Shown here in pieces: positions 53,852 through 63,178 of a stretch of DNA of 64,000 bases. Every line of letters starts with the position of its first letter. Position 1 is the stretch's first letter. The translations under genes were made by a program, and so were the position numbers. A model generated the notes under the pieces. That model worked only from the letters and a program-made list of their open reading frames with translations, was not told the origin of the DNA and ran no database searches. This DNA comes from Fodinibius saliphilus (GTDB lineage Bacteria; Bacteroidota; Rhodothermia; Balneolales; Balneolaceae), in NCBI RefSeq assembly GCF_005869845.1, contig NZ_VAWF01000001.1, forward strand, positions 1 through 64,000, in the 5' to 3' direction.

Positions 53852-55036
53852 ATGATTTATCATCAACTTGGAAAGATACCGCACAAGCGGCATACGCAAT
53901 TTCGTCGACCGGATGGCGAATTGTATCAGGAGCAGTTATTCGGAGCCGAAGGCTTTCACGGTAGTTCATCATTGCTATATCACCATAACCCGCCTACCCG
54001 AACCTTTAAGGTAGAGAAGGGGAATGAAATTAATATTGAGAAGTGGGATGAAGGGGTGCTTCGTCACCACCACTTGCGAACCGCCAATATTGAAGAGGGC
54101 GGTGACCCGGTAATGGGACGAAAAGTGCTACTCTTTAATAATGATGTACAAATAGGAGCAGTTCGTCCTACTGAAAAGATGGACTATTTTTATAAAAATG
54201 GAGAGCATGATGAGCTGCTTTTTATTCATGAGGGCGAAGGATATGTGCAGAGTATGTTCGGGAAACTCGATTTCGGATATGGCGACTATATCTTTATTCC
54301 ACGGGGAACCATCTACCAGATCGTTTTTGAAACGGAGAAGAACCGAATGCTAACGGTAGATTCTACCGGGCCCATCGATGTGCCCAACCGGTACCTTACC
54401 GAAAAAGGGCAGTTCGCCGAACACAGTCCGTTTTGTGAACGGGATATTCGTCGTCCCGAAGGTCCGGTATTCGTGAACCGCGAGGGAGAGTTTGAGGTCC
54501 GTATCAAAAAACAGGGTCGGTATACCTCCTATTGGTACGAGCACCATCCTTTTGATATCGTCGGTTGGGACGGATACCTGTATCCCTGGATCTTCAACAT
54601 CAAGGATTTTGAGCCTATTACCGGACGTGTGCATCAGCCGCCACCGGTACATCAGACGTTTGCAGCTCCCAATTACGTGGTTTGCTCGTTCTGTCCCCGT
54701 AAGTATGACTACCATCCGGAATCGATTCCGGCCCCTTATGCACACTCTAATGTAGATTCTGATGAGGTGCTCTATTACGTAGAGGGAGACTTTATGAGCC
54801 GGAAGGGCGTAGAAACAGCCAGTATTACCCAGCATCCGGGCGGTATACCACACGGACCCCATCCCGGAAAATACGAAGGAAGTATCGGTAAGGAAGGGAC
54901 TGATGAGTACGCGGTGATGATCGATACCTTTCATCCGCTGCATCTTACTATGGAAGCTAAAAAACTGGATGATGAAAGCTATCCGTATTCTTGGATCGAA
55001 GGTGAGACGAAAGGAAAAATTGAGGCAGAGGAGTAG
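53852..55036 (+). CDS. hmgA: Homogentisate 1,2-dioxygenase
   Basis: A 394-residue cupin-type enzyme that opens the homogentisate ring to maleylacetoacetate. Iron site region: HPLHLTMEA is at the C-terminus; FCPRKYDYHPESIPAPYAHS, then DEVLYYVEGDFMSRKG and ITQHPGGIPHGPHPG supply His and Glu ligands. An earlier cupin-like repeat has the GEGYVQSMFGKLDFGYGDY segment. GAGGAATTAATT precedes the ATG. A terminator follows at 55060. No maleylacetoacetate isomerase or fumarylacetoacetase gene is nearby. Confidence 0.95.
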   Translation: MIYHQLGKIPHKRHTQFRRPDGELYQEQLFGAEGFHGSSSLLYHHNPPTRTFKVEKGNEINIEKWDEGVLRHHHLRTANIEEGGDPVMGRKVLLFNNDVQIGAVRPTEKMDYFYKNGEHDELLFIHEGEGYVQSMFGKLDFGYGDYIFIPRGTIYQIVFETEKNRMLTVDSTGPIDVPNRYLTEKGQFAEHSPFCERDIRRPEGPVFVNREGEFEVRIKKQGRYTSYWYEHHPFDIVGWDGYLYPWIFNIKDFEPITGRVHQPPPVHQTFAAPNYVVCSFCPRKYDYHPESIPAPYAHSNVDSDEVLYYVEGDFMSRKGVETASITQHPGGIPHGPHPGKYEGSIGKEGTDEYAVMIDTFHPLHLTMEAKKLDDESYPYSWIEGETKGKIEAEE

Positions 55037-55059
55037 TTTCTGTTTTAAATAAAATTCAT

Positions 55060-55097
55060 AAAAGCCGAAATGGGGAGACTTGTTTCGGCTTTTTTAT
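55060..55097 (+). terminator. Rho-independent terminator after hmgA
   Basis: AAAAGCCGAAA (55060-55070) pairs with TTTCGGCTTTT (55083-55093) around a 12-nt loop, followed by T-rich sequence. It lies 24 bp after the stop of hmgA. Confidence 0.88.
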
Positions 55098-55125
55098 TTT
55101 AAGGTATAAAACGTAATCCAGAGTT

Positions 55126-55410
55126 ATGACACGGCTGTTGCTTTTTTTGATGTTGTTCGCAGTTGGAAGTGCAATATCGTTATCAGGTAGTGCTCCGGTA
55201 TAGGTCCCCAGTGCACAGTATAACAACTGGATGAATGTTAAGGGAATTTTATGCTGCTTCCTATGTAGCGTTAATAGGGGGGATATGCAGGTCGGTTATG
55301 CAGTGTCAGATCATACGGGCACTGTGGGAGTTTCTTCTTTTAGTTCTGTAGGATTTGGTAAAATTATCCAGATAATAGCTGGTCACTTTATGGGTTGTGG
55401 CAGAGTTTAA
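55126..55410 (+). pseudogene. Possible decayed exported-protein gene
   Basis: An ATG at 55126 starts a clean signal-peptide-like sequence (MTRLLLFLMLFAVGSAI) that ends at TAG after about 25 codons. Beyond it, open sequence continues in other frames, including VGYAVSDHTGTVGVSSFSS ending at TAA near 55410. This looks like a broken gene for a small exported protein. The rest of the 550-bp gap shows nothing. Confidence 0.3.
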
Positions 55411-55585
55411 TTGCACAAGGAAAAATAGTGAAAGCAGAAAAGGTAAAGAAGAAAGTTAATAAAAGGTTGTAGTTCGCTGATGTTACATTACAGTCAGCTT
55501 GCATCTTATAAAGACCTAATATTTTAATAAACTTTTTGTAGATTGGTTAAAGTAGGAGGGAGATTACAAAAAAAGAGGAGAGAAT

Positions 55586-56116
55586 ATGGCAGATCCAAAG
55601 AAGATCAAAGAAGCTTTTGAAAGAAATCAAAAAGCGATTGAGAAACGACCGTCGCTGGCAAAAAGTACGGCTACTACAAAAGTGCATTTGTTTGACGGAA
55701 CTACCTGTGAAGTGGAGCATAAGCACTGGAAATTTAAAGTGGATATTGGAGAGGCTGAAGGCGGTAATAATGCCGGGCCGGGTCCGGGTATCTTGGAACG
55801 AGGTGCCTTGGGCAGTTGTCTTGCAATTGGCTATTCACAGCGAGCGGCGGTGCTAGGTATTCCTATCGAAGGTATTGAAGTGGAGGTGGAGTCGGACTTT
55901 GATGCACGTCCCATGTTACATCTTGATGATGAACACCCACCCGGATTTGAGGCTCTGCGCTATAGAGTTCATATCAAGAGTCCGGCTTCAGAAGAGGAGA
56001 TTATGCGTGTGATTGAGGAAACAGACAAGCATAGCCCGGTGTTGGATGACTTTAAAAGGGGGATCCCCGTAGAAAGGGAAGTGAAAATAGAAAACACTAA
56101 GAGAGAAATGTCATGA
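55586..56116 (+). CDS. OsmC family protein with a single active-site cysteine
   Basis: A 176-residue OsmC/Ohr-fold protein. The first catalytic Cys lies in GALGSCLAIGYSQRA (near 78), preceded by GPGPGILERGALGS. The second Cys of peroxidase-type members is replaced: EETDKHSPVLDDFKRG has Ser where HCPV is usual. So a thiol peroxidase mechanism with a disulphide is unlikely without another thiol. GGAGAGAAT precedes the ATG. Its stop overlaps the next start by 4 bp (ATGA). Confidence 0.85.
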   Translation: MADPKKIKEAFERNQKAIEKRPSLAKSTATTKVHLFDGTTCEVEHKHWKFKVDIGEAEGGNNAGPGPGILERGALGSCLAIGYSQRAAVLGIPIEGIEVEVESDFDARPMLHLDDEHPPGFEALRYRVHIKSPASEEEIMRVIEETDKHSPVLDDFKRGIPVEREVKIENTKREMS

Positions 56117-56811
56117 ATATAAATTTATTAAAGCAAATACCTGTAATATTGCGGTCGCAACCTGATCCCAGATTTATCGCTCAACAGCTTAGAAAACCTT
56201 CAGGGGATTTTGCCAAGGAGGTTGGGCAAAAAATGGATATAGTGAATAAACCACTTTTTGACTTAACACTTGAGGTACTAAATCCGAATGAAAACGATCG
56301 TATCCTTGAAATAGGATTCGGGACGGGAAAGTTTTTGGAAAAGATGTTCTCGATCGAAGAGAATATAGATATCAGTGGTATCGATTATTCTGAGGAGATG
56401 GTTAAGCTGGCGAAACAAAATAATCCTGATCTTCTAAGCTCGGATAAGCTGGACCTTCGAAAAGCAGAAAGTGACTCACTTCCTTTTGATGATAGTTCGT
56501 TCGATAAAGTATTCTGTAATATGGTGATATATTTTTGGGACCACCCCAAAGAGCACCTTGCAGAGATTTATCGCATATTAAAGCCGGGGGGAGCGTTTTA
56601 TACTGGAATGAGAGAGTATGAAAGTATGCTTACGTTTCCTTTTGTAGAGCATGGTTTTAATCTGTTCAGGGTAGAGCAATGGGAAAATATCTTAGTTAAA
56701 AATGGTTTTTCGTTGTTAGAGTCACGAAGGCAGCAAGACGCTCCTTTAGAAATTGACGATATGAAAATTCAGCTTATTTCCTGTTGCATAGCAGCTGGGA
56801 AAGATAAGTAA
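56113..56811 (+). CDS. Class I SAM-dependent methyltransferase 1
   Basis: A 232-residue methyltransferase of the UbiE/Methyltransf_11 group. Motif I is ILEIGFGTGKFLEKM (near 72), followed by GIDYSEEMVKLAKQN and a PFDDSSFDKVFCNMVIYFWD motif. It is translated in direct overlap with the OsmC gene. The substrate is unknown; the pair suggests a role with a thiol or a small hydrophobic compound (inference). Confidence 0.86.
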   Translation: MNINLLKQIPVILRSQPDPRFIAQQLRKPSGDFAKEVGQKMDIVNKPLFDLTLEVLNPNENDRILEIGFGTGKFLEKMFSIEENIDISGIDYSEEMVKLAKQNNPDLLSSDKLDLRKAESDSLPFDDSSFDKVFCNMVIYFWDHPKEHLAEIYRILKPGGAFYTGMREYESMLTFPFVEHGFNLFRVEQWENILVKNGFSLLESRRQQDAPLEIDDMKIQLISCCIAAGKDK

Positions 56812-56856
56812 AGTGCTTGTTATAGATCTTTAATACGAATTCTTACATGTCCTATT

Positions 56857-57675
56857 ATGAAACCGGAACTTCAGCGAAGAGTACAGCGATATGGGTGGGA
56901 TTATTCATCCCCGTATTACGAAAAAGGATGGGATAAGCAGCTTTGGCCGGCTCAACGGCGATTGTTGAAACAAGCCGAGCTAACCCCGGGAGATAGTGTA
57001 TTGGATATTTCTTGTGGTACAGGACTCGTGACTTTCCCCATAGCCAAACAAGTAGGTGAGGAAGGCAGGGTCACCGGTATTGACCTTTCTGAGAAAATGA
57101 TCGAAAAAGCTGCTGAGAAAGCCGATGAGATGAACATTACGAATGTATCATTTGAACAAATGGACGCCGAAGAGTTAGCATTGGATGATGCTCGCTTTGA
57201 TGTAACTATTAATTCGTTGGGGATGATGTATTATCCCAACCCTGAAAAAGCTATAACAGAGATGTACAGGGTAACCGGGGTCGGAGGAAGAGCTGCTGCC
57301 TTGGTGTGGGGAAGACGGAGTAAATGCGGGTGGGCAGAGATTTTTCCTATTGTGGATAAACGTGTTAACACGGATGTATGTCCATTGTTCTTTAGTCTGG
57401 GAACTGGAGATACCCTGCAGGATCATTTTATAAAGGCAGGCTTCAATCAGGTTGAGCTACAACGATTCAGTATGACGTTGCCCTACTCGACAAATGAAGA
57501 GGCGATTATCAGTGCGTTTTTAGGAGGTGCTGTTGCCATGGCTTACCGAAAGTTTGAAGAAGATGAAAAAAAGAAAGCCCACCAAGAATATCTTGAATCC
57601 ATACAACCCTACTGGGATGGAAAGGTTTATGAGATACCGGGCGAATTTGTAATCGTATCCGGGAATAGGATATAA
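56857..57675 (+). CDS. Class I SAM-dependent methyltransferase 2
   Basis: A 272-residue methyltransferase. Motif I SVLDISCGTGLVTFPIAK (near 47), GRVTGIDLSEKMIEKA, then MDAEELALDDARFDVTINSLGMMYYPNPEKA. Some resemblance to UbiE-type enzymes. It lies 45 bp after the previous methyltransferase, so likely the same operon. Substrate unknown. Confidence 0.84.
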   Translation: MKPELQRRVQRYGWDYSSPYYEKGWDKQLWPAQRRLLKQAELTPGDSVLDISCGTGLVTFPIAKQVGEEGRVTGIDLSEKMIEKAAEKADEMNITNVSFEQMDAEELALDDARFDVTINSLGMMYYPNPEKAITEMYRVTGVGGRAAALVWGRRSKCGWAEIFPIVDKRVNTDVCPLFFSLGTGDTLQDHFIKAGFNQVELQRFSMTLPYSTNEEAIISAFLGGAVAMAYRKFEEDEKKKAHQEYLESIQPYWDGKVYEIPGEFVIVSGNRI

Positions 57676-57864
57676 TCATACCTTTATCCTTTCGTAATTT
57701 CCAAACTTGGAAAGATGAAATTTAGGGAACCATGTAAATCCTTAAGTTACGTCTGAGGGTGGTGCTTTCAGAGGCGTTTCATCTTAGTAGCGGGAGTAGT
57801 ATACCCTAGGAGATTATACTCGACAGCTGTTGTCTGCAAGGTTTACAAAAGATTTTTTAATAAA

Positions 57865-59538
57865 CTATTTCGTACTAAGTTTCTCTGCAGCCTGCAATGC
57901 CTTGTATATATTGATAAGGCCACCAGAGGCTGATAGTGTAGAAAACAGCTTTTGTTGTGCCTCTTCTGAAGGGTTTTCTTTGGGTACAATCACTTTTTGT
58001 TGTGGATACTTTACAACACTTCCCATTAGAATCTGTTTGATCTGTTGAGCCGTCAGTTCAGGATAATAGGCCATTATGAGTGCTGCAGCCCCTGCGACCA
58101 CAGGAGAGGCCATGCTAGTACCATCTTGCCTTTTGTACTTGTTATTGGGTATGGTCGAATAAATATCAACACCAGGTGCAAAAAGATCTACTTTTTGATT
58201 TCCAAAATTACTGAAATTGGCAATGAAATTTTCGTTGGGTTTCCAGGAAGTGGCCCCAACACTTAACCATTGAGTAGCAGCTGAGTCGCCAATAACGGAT
58301 GATCCATATACATCAGTAGGATATTTGGGCTTTTTATCAATGTTTTGGCTTTCATTTCCGGCTCCATGCACCATGAGAACGCCCTTTTTATCAGCATACT
58401 TTATCGCTTCGTCAACTACCGTTTTATAAGGCGAATAGCTTTTGCCAAAGCTCATGTTAATAATATCAGCCCCATTATTAACAGCATAACGAATGGCATT
58501 TGCTACATCTTTGTCACGTTCATCTCCATTAGGTACGGCACGAACAGCCATAATTCGGGTCTTGATAGCAATACCATCAATTCCTATACCATTATCTCGC
58601 ATTGCACCTATTATACCTGCTACATGGGTCCCATGGCTGGGATCGGGACCGGCCACGTCGTTATTTCCGTAATAACGCTCAGTTTTGTCATCATAGTCAT
58701 CACCTACAATATGCCGCGGATTGAAGTTTGGGTTATACCCATATTTGGCAAACTCATAGATCTGTTTCTTTTGATCTGCAATGAGCGTAGAATCGATATC
58801 GTTTTCTAGCACATAGCTCATTACATTTTTAGCAAAATTGAGCTGGCGGTTATTGGGTTGTAAATTTTGAACTTCTTCGTAGCTATAGTCCAGAGAACCA
58901 AAATGGGCAACCAGTATATCATTGGCGCGTTTTTTATTTTTTTCCAAAGAGGTAATATTGCTGTATTGCCGATAAAGCTTTTCTACCTCTGCTTTATAAT
59001 CCGATCGAATGTTACGATAGTAATTATACTGCTGCTTCTCTTTCTCTGAAAGGGTGGTTGTATCTGTATTGTGGAACTGTTTGTTAAGGCGTCTATAGAT
59101 TCGCGTCAGTTCAAAAGTGTCATGATTAATATTTTTACCATTAGGGCCACCTATAAAATTCCACCCATGAATATCATCAACATACCCATTATTGTCATCG
59201 TCTTTCTGATTATTGGGGATCTCATCATCATTAATCCAGAGATTCTTTTGTAAGTCTTCGTGCTTTGTGTCAACTCCCCCATCAATAACAGCAACAACTA
59301 CTTCCCTTTGGGGCGTTTTACTATTGAGGAAGCTATTAAAAGCCCGTTTACTGCTTATGCCACGGTATTGAGTTTGGGATTCGTCAAGGTGATGCCAGTC
59401 CTTTGGAGGCTTTTCAAGCGTAGAAAAATCAATGGCAGGTTCGCTCGGTTGCTGTTCAGAAATGGTAGTTTTTTGCGTTGTTGAACAACCATAAAACAGG
59501 GCGAAAATTACAAGGAGTACCGGGATCCGTTTTGTCAT
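57865..59538 (-). CDS. Subtilisin-like S8 lipoprotein protease
   Basis: A 557-residue serine protease with lipobox FYGC (Cys18), so anchored to a membrane outside the cytoplasm. Catalytic triad: Asp86 (AVIDGGVDTKHED), His305 (SHGTHVAGIIG), Ser475 (DGTSMASPVVAGAAALI). The oxyanion Asn is in HGAGNESQ. About 219 residues separate Asp and His, against a few dozen in subtilisin, giving a ~160-residue helical insertion (RIYRRLNKQFHNTDT through about 270). The gene lies after a hypothetical exported-protein gene on the same strand. Confidence 0.9.
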   Translation of the reverse strand: MTKRIPVLLVIFALFYGCSTTQKTTISEQQPSEPAIDFSTLEKPPKDWHHLDESQTQYRGISSKRAFNSFLNSKTPQREVVVAVIDGGVDTKHEDLQKNLWINDDEIPNNQKDDDNNGYVDDIHGWNFIGGPNGKNINHDTFELTRIYRRLNKQFHNTDTTTLSEKEKQQYNYYRNIRSDYKAEVEKLYRQYSNITSLEKNKKRANDILVAHFGSLDYSYEEVQNLQPNNRQLNFAKNVMSYVLENDIDSTLIADQKKQIYEFAKYGYNPNFNPRHIVGDDYDDKTERYYGNNDVAGPDPSHGTHVAGIIGAMRDNGIGIDGIAIKTRIMAVRAVPNGDERDKDVANAIRYAVNNGADIINMSFGKSYSPYKTVVDEAIKYADKKGVLMVHGAGNESQNIDKKPKYPTDVYGSSVIGDSAATQWLSVGATSWKPNENFIANFSNFGNQKVDLFAPGVDIYSTIPNNKYKRQDGTSMASPVVAGAAALIMAYYPELTAQQIKQILMGSVVKYPQQKVIVPKENPSEEAQQKLFSTLSASGGLINIYKALQAAEKLSTK

Positions 59539-59571
59539 AGGTATATCAGGTAAAGATCTTATAAATAGAAC

Positions 59572-60390
59572 TTATAAACTACGAACAGATTCTAAAAATC
59601 GATCAGCTGCTTTTTGGTATGCATAATAAATAGAGGCTGATTTTGTAGCGTTGAGCCAGCTACCCGATTCTGTATCATAAAAAGAGGCAAATGTGCGAAG
59701 GTTATGGTCATCGATTTCATAATAGGTAAGCAAAAGCTGGGTTTGGACTTCTTGCTCCATATTTGCTTTAATTTGGCTTTGATAATTGGTTACAATGCCT
59801 TCTAGTTGGGCATCGCTAAATGAACGTTGTTGGTTAAGCTCATTGAATGCTTTTACCAGAGCACGAAATAGAATTGTTTTTGACTCAAGCTGTATGTCTT
59901 TTACTTCCATCTTTTGTCCCAGCGATTTGATGAGGAAGGTACGATGTTGAGAAGGGGGATCTTTTTCGATCTCATATCGGTGTACAACACGTTTGCGAAT
60001 TCCTTGTAAGGTATAATAATTTTCTTCGGCACTAAGAACAATTTGAGTATGTTCCTGGTCTAACCATTGGAGGGTAGAGTCAGCATATTGAGAGTTGATA
60101 TTTTTATGGAACTTATCATGAGCATCAGAAAGGAGAAACTGCTTGGTAAATGCTTTTTTATATAGTTCGAGCATCTTCTTATTCTGTGCAGCAGACAGAC
60201 CAAAGGGGTTTTGAGAAATAAAACTTTGCATTTCTGTAGATGTTTCGAATAGCTGTCTGTCCAGATGGATAGATTCAAAAATTGTATCAACTTTTGCAGA
60301 GTTTTGCTCTGGGGTAGCGTTTTGAGCGAAGAGGGTATAAGGCAGTAGGATTAATCCCCAAAGTAGTAAGGCGCGATAGAACAATAGCAT
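59572..60390 (-). CDS. Exported protein of unknown function
   Basis: A 272-residue exported protein: signal peptide LLLWGLILLPYTLFAQ, then a largely helical mature chain rich in Gln, Lys and Glu (LQWLDQEHTQIVLSAEENYY; FLESVRSL at the end). A repeating helical hairpin pattern around DAQLEGIVTNYQSQI fits a DUF2059-like all-helical protein, but I am not sure. It lies between pcm and the S8 protease on the same strand; 33 bp separate it from the protease. Confidence 0.68.
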   Translation of the reverse strand: MLLFYRALLLWGLILLPYTLFAQNATPEQNSAKVDTIFESIHLDRQLFETSTEMQSFISQNPFGLSAAQNKKMLELYKKAFTKQFLLSDAHDKFHKNINSQYADSTLQWLDQEHTQIVLSAEENYYTLQGIRKRVVHRYEIEKDPPSQHRTFLIKSLGQKMEVKDIQLESKTILFRALVKAFNELNQQRSFSDAQLEGIVTNYQSQIKANMEQEVQTQLLLTYYEIDDHNLRTFASFYDTESGSWLNATKSASIYYAYQKAADRFLESVRSL

Positions 60391-60439
60391 GATGAAGTTT
60401 TATTAGTAGTAGCATTGTTTCCGGATGATACTAAAGTAA

Positions 60440-61243
60440 TTAATTTTTTTGGACTTTTCCCGTCATTGGCACAAAGCGAACAGGCAACTTTTTTTGTCGT
60501 TTGAGGGTGCCATCTTGTGATTTCGTTATCTTTGTGAGAAATTGTGTTTTTCCACTTTTCCCAACAGGAGCAATAAGCGTTCCTTCCTTTGCAAGCTGAT
60601 TGATTAATGGTTCTGGTATTTTTGTCGGAGCTGCGGTCAATATGATTTTGTTGAAAGGTGCATATTCGGGCCATCCCTTATAACCATCGCCGATTTTAGT
60701 CTTGATAGTGGTATAGCCCAATTTCTGAAAACGCGTGACAGCTTGTTTTGCCAGTGGTTCTACAATTTCGATTGTATATATGTGGGGTGTAATCTCTGAT
60801 AAAACAGCAGCTTGATAACCACTGCCGGTGCCTATTTCCAGTACTTTATCACCAGCACTAACATCTAAAAGTTGGGTCATATAGGCTACAATATAGGGCT
60901 GTGAAATAGTCTGATCGTGCCCTATAGGCAGGGGACGGTTTTGATAGGCATATTGTTGATATTGTTTTGGCACAAAAAGGTGTCGGGGAACATGACGCAT
61001 AGCAGCTAGTACTAGTGAGTCAGTTACCCCTTGTTTCTTTATGCCGTCTTTTATCAGATCATGACGCTCATTTTCTCGTTCACTAAAACGAGGTCGGTTC
61101 CAGTTAAGAGAGTCATGCGTAACGGTATCAGCAATAGAAGGAATGGGAAGAGTTTTTACCGGTAATGGTTTTGTGTCTGGACTCCAAAAATATAGTCCGC
61201 TTATAATAATGACTATAAAAAGGATGATGTTAATTTTTTTCAT
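60440..61243 (-). CDS. pcm: Protein-L-isoaspartate O-methyltransferase, membrane anchored
   Basis: A 267-residue methyltransferase for repair of isoaspartyl residues. Family motifs: PLPIGHDQTISQPYIVAYMTQ (near 108) and VLEIGTGSGYQAAVLSEI (motif I, near 135). A membrane helix or uncleaved signal (INIILFIVIIISGLYFW) at the N-terminus is added to the standard ~210-residue enzyme. It would act at the periplasmic face or on exported proteins. Next to a protease gene on the same strand, so a protein quality-control link is possible. Confidence 0.9.
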   Translation of the reverse strand: MKKINIILFIVIIISGLYFWSPDTKPLPVKTLPIPSIADTVTHDSLNWNRPRFSERENERHDLIKDGIKKQGVTDSLVLAAMRHVPRHLFVPKQYQQYAYQNRPLPIGHDQTISQPYIVAYMTQLLDVSAGDKVLEIGTGSGYQAAVLSEITPHIYTIEIVEPLAKQAVTRFQKLGYTTIKTKIGDGYKGWPEYAPFNKIILTAAPTKIPEPLINQLAKEGTLIAPVGKSGKTQFLTKITKSQDGTLKRQKKLPVRFVPMTGKVQKN

Positions 61244-61387
61244 AAAATGTACCTATTTAATTCACTTGTCTAGGCTATTTAAACAAATTTAATATAATTC
61301 TTAGTTCAAATAGGATCTGCATTTGCCTTTTCGCTATCCATAAACTAAAATTGGACACAAGTTAATGGGGAAAAATAATACTGCCTA

Positions 61388-63046
61388 ATGGATTTTAAAG
61401 AGCTTCAGCAAAAGATTGGTCATGCACGAACCCTCACAGATTCACCGCCACCGCTTCCGTATAAAGATATTGGTGAATTACTAAAGGAGCGCGCGGAGGA
61501 TGATCGAAGTTATATCACCTACATTGATGAGGATGACAATCGAACAGAAGTAAGTTATGCTGAGTTTTGTGAGCAAGTCTGGAATTGTGCCCGTTTTTTA
61601 CAGGGACAGGGACTTAGCCAGGGAGATCGTATTGCTACTATTTCTCATAATCACTGGCATACTACTGTTCATTATTTTGCTTCTTGGTTGTTGGGATTAG
61701 TGGTTGTGCCCATTAATTTGGGTGAGGATGATGAGCGCATCGCTTATATCCTTGAGAATGGCAATGTAGAGTTAGCCTTTATAAGAACAGAGTACCGAGA
61801 GCGTTTTCGCAAAATTCTTGATATCTATAAAGATAAACTTAAAAATATTGAGTGGATTGTTTGCGAAGGCCAGGTAGATAACTTTACAAAAGAAGATGGG
61901 GCCTTAAATTTGCCGGAAGACCCGCTGACAGATTCTGAAGCCCTGATTGTATTTACTTCAGGTACTACCGGAGCCCCCAAAGCAGTAATGCTGAGTCAAC
62001 GAAACTTGTTGGAGGATGCCCGTAGTATTGCCCAGTGGCATGATATTGAAAAAGATACGCGCATGATGTGTGTACTCCCTATTCATCATGTGAATGGTAC
62101 TGTAGTTACGCTTATTACCCCTTTTTATTCCGGTGGATCTACCGTATTGAATCAGCGGTTTAGAACATCCAAATTTTTCGAAACCATTGCTGAAGAAAAG
62201 GTGCATATTGTGAGTATGGTGCCAACACTTTTGCAGTACCTTAACAGCTACTATGAGGAGAAAGAACGCCCGGAAACTCCAACGCTCCGGCATGTTATCT
62301 GTGGGGCAGGGCCATTGACTATAAAGGTGGCTGAAAATTTTGAGGAACAGATCGGGATTCCTATTATTCACGGCTATGGCCTCTCCGAAACCACGTGCTA
62401 TTCCTGTTTTGTTCCCACTGATATCGACAGTGATGAGCACAAAAAGTGGATGAGAGAGTATGGATATCCCAGTATTGGAGTACCTGTTTCTGCAAATGAA
62501 ATGGCAATTCATGATGAGGATGGAAATGAGCTGAAGGAAAATGAAAGGGGAGAGATTGTGGTACGCGGGGTAAATGTAATGTTAAAATACTACAATAATA
62601 AAGAGGCCAATGAAAAGACGTTTAAAAATGGTTGGTTTCGCAGTGGTGATGAAGGTTTTTATGTCAATGATGATGACGGTCGCCCATACTTTTTTATAAC
62701 GGGTCGGCTTAAAGAGCTTATTATTCGGGGGGGAGTAAATTTGGCTCCATTGGAGATTGATGAGGTTATCAATAAGGCTCCAGGTGTTAAGGCGGGTATT
62801 GCTGTAGGTTTTGAAAATGATTGGTATGGCGAAGAAGTGGGGGCCTATATACAATTGGAAGAGGGTACTGAAGGAGATGAAGAAGCCATTTTGGAATTTT
62901 GTAGAAAGAAATTACCCTTTAATAAAGCTCCGAAAGTTGTGGTCTTCGGTGATGATATTCCGGTTACTTCTACAGGTAAATATCAACGGCGTAAAGTAAC
63001 CCATCATTTTGAAGAGTGGAAAGAAGTACAGTTCCGTAAGAAATAG
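61388..63046 (+). CDS. AMP-dependent acyl-CoA synthetase
   Basis: A 552-residue ANL-superfamily ligase forming an acyl-CoA through an acyl-adenylate. The P-loop is VFTSGTTGAPKAVM (near 190), then IHGYGLSETTCYS, FRSGDEGFY, and ITGRLKELIIRGGVNLAP; a C-terminal Lys in TSTGKYQRRKV would take part in catalysis. Too long and of another subfamily to be PaaK; it resembles long-chain or aryl acid ligases. Acid substrate unknown. Divergent from pcm and followed 120 bp later by a conserved unknown. Confidence 0.88.
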   Translation: MDFKELQQKIGHARTLTDSPPPLPYKDIGELLKERAEDDRSYITYIDEDDNRTEVSYAEFCEQVWNCARFLQGQGLSQGDRIATISHNHWHTTVHYFASWLLGLVVVPINLGEDDERIAYILENGNVELAFIRTEYRERFRKILDIYKDKLKNIEWIVCEGQVDNFTKEDGALNLPEDPLTDSEALIVFTSGTTGAPKAVMLSQRNLLEDARSIAQWHDIEKDTRMMCVLPIHHVNGTVVTLITPFYSGGSTVLNQRFRTSKFFETIAEEKVHIVSMVPTLLQYLNSYYEEKERPETPTLRHVICGAGPLTIKVAENFEEQIGIPIIHGYGLSETTCYSCFVPTDIDSDEHKKWMREYGYPSIGVPVSANEMAIHDEDGNELKENERGEIVVRGVNVMLKYYNNKEANEKTFKNGWFRSGDEGFYVNDDDGRPYFFITGRLKELIIRGGVNLAPLEIDEVINKAPGVKAGIAVGFENDWYGEEVGAYIQLEEGTEGDEEAILEFCRKKLPFNKAPKVVVFGDDIPVTSTGKYQRRKVTHHFEEWKEVQFRKK

Positions 63047-63178
63047 TGGATAATAGTAAGCTTTAGATTTCGTTTTTAGTACCGATAAGTATTATAGGGA
63101 TAAGTACATTCGTTATTTGGAAAATGTATTTCAAAGCGATTATCTACATTTCGGCTAACTAAATTTATGGAGGTTTCT

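Noticed and set aside
61388-63046. The acyl-CoA synthetase as PaaK
   Set aside because: 552 residues and a standard ANL layout of another subfamily; PaaK enzymes are about 430-440 residues with a different N-terminal domain.
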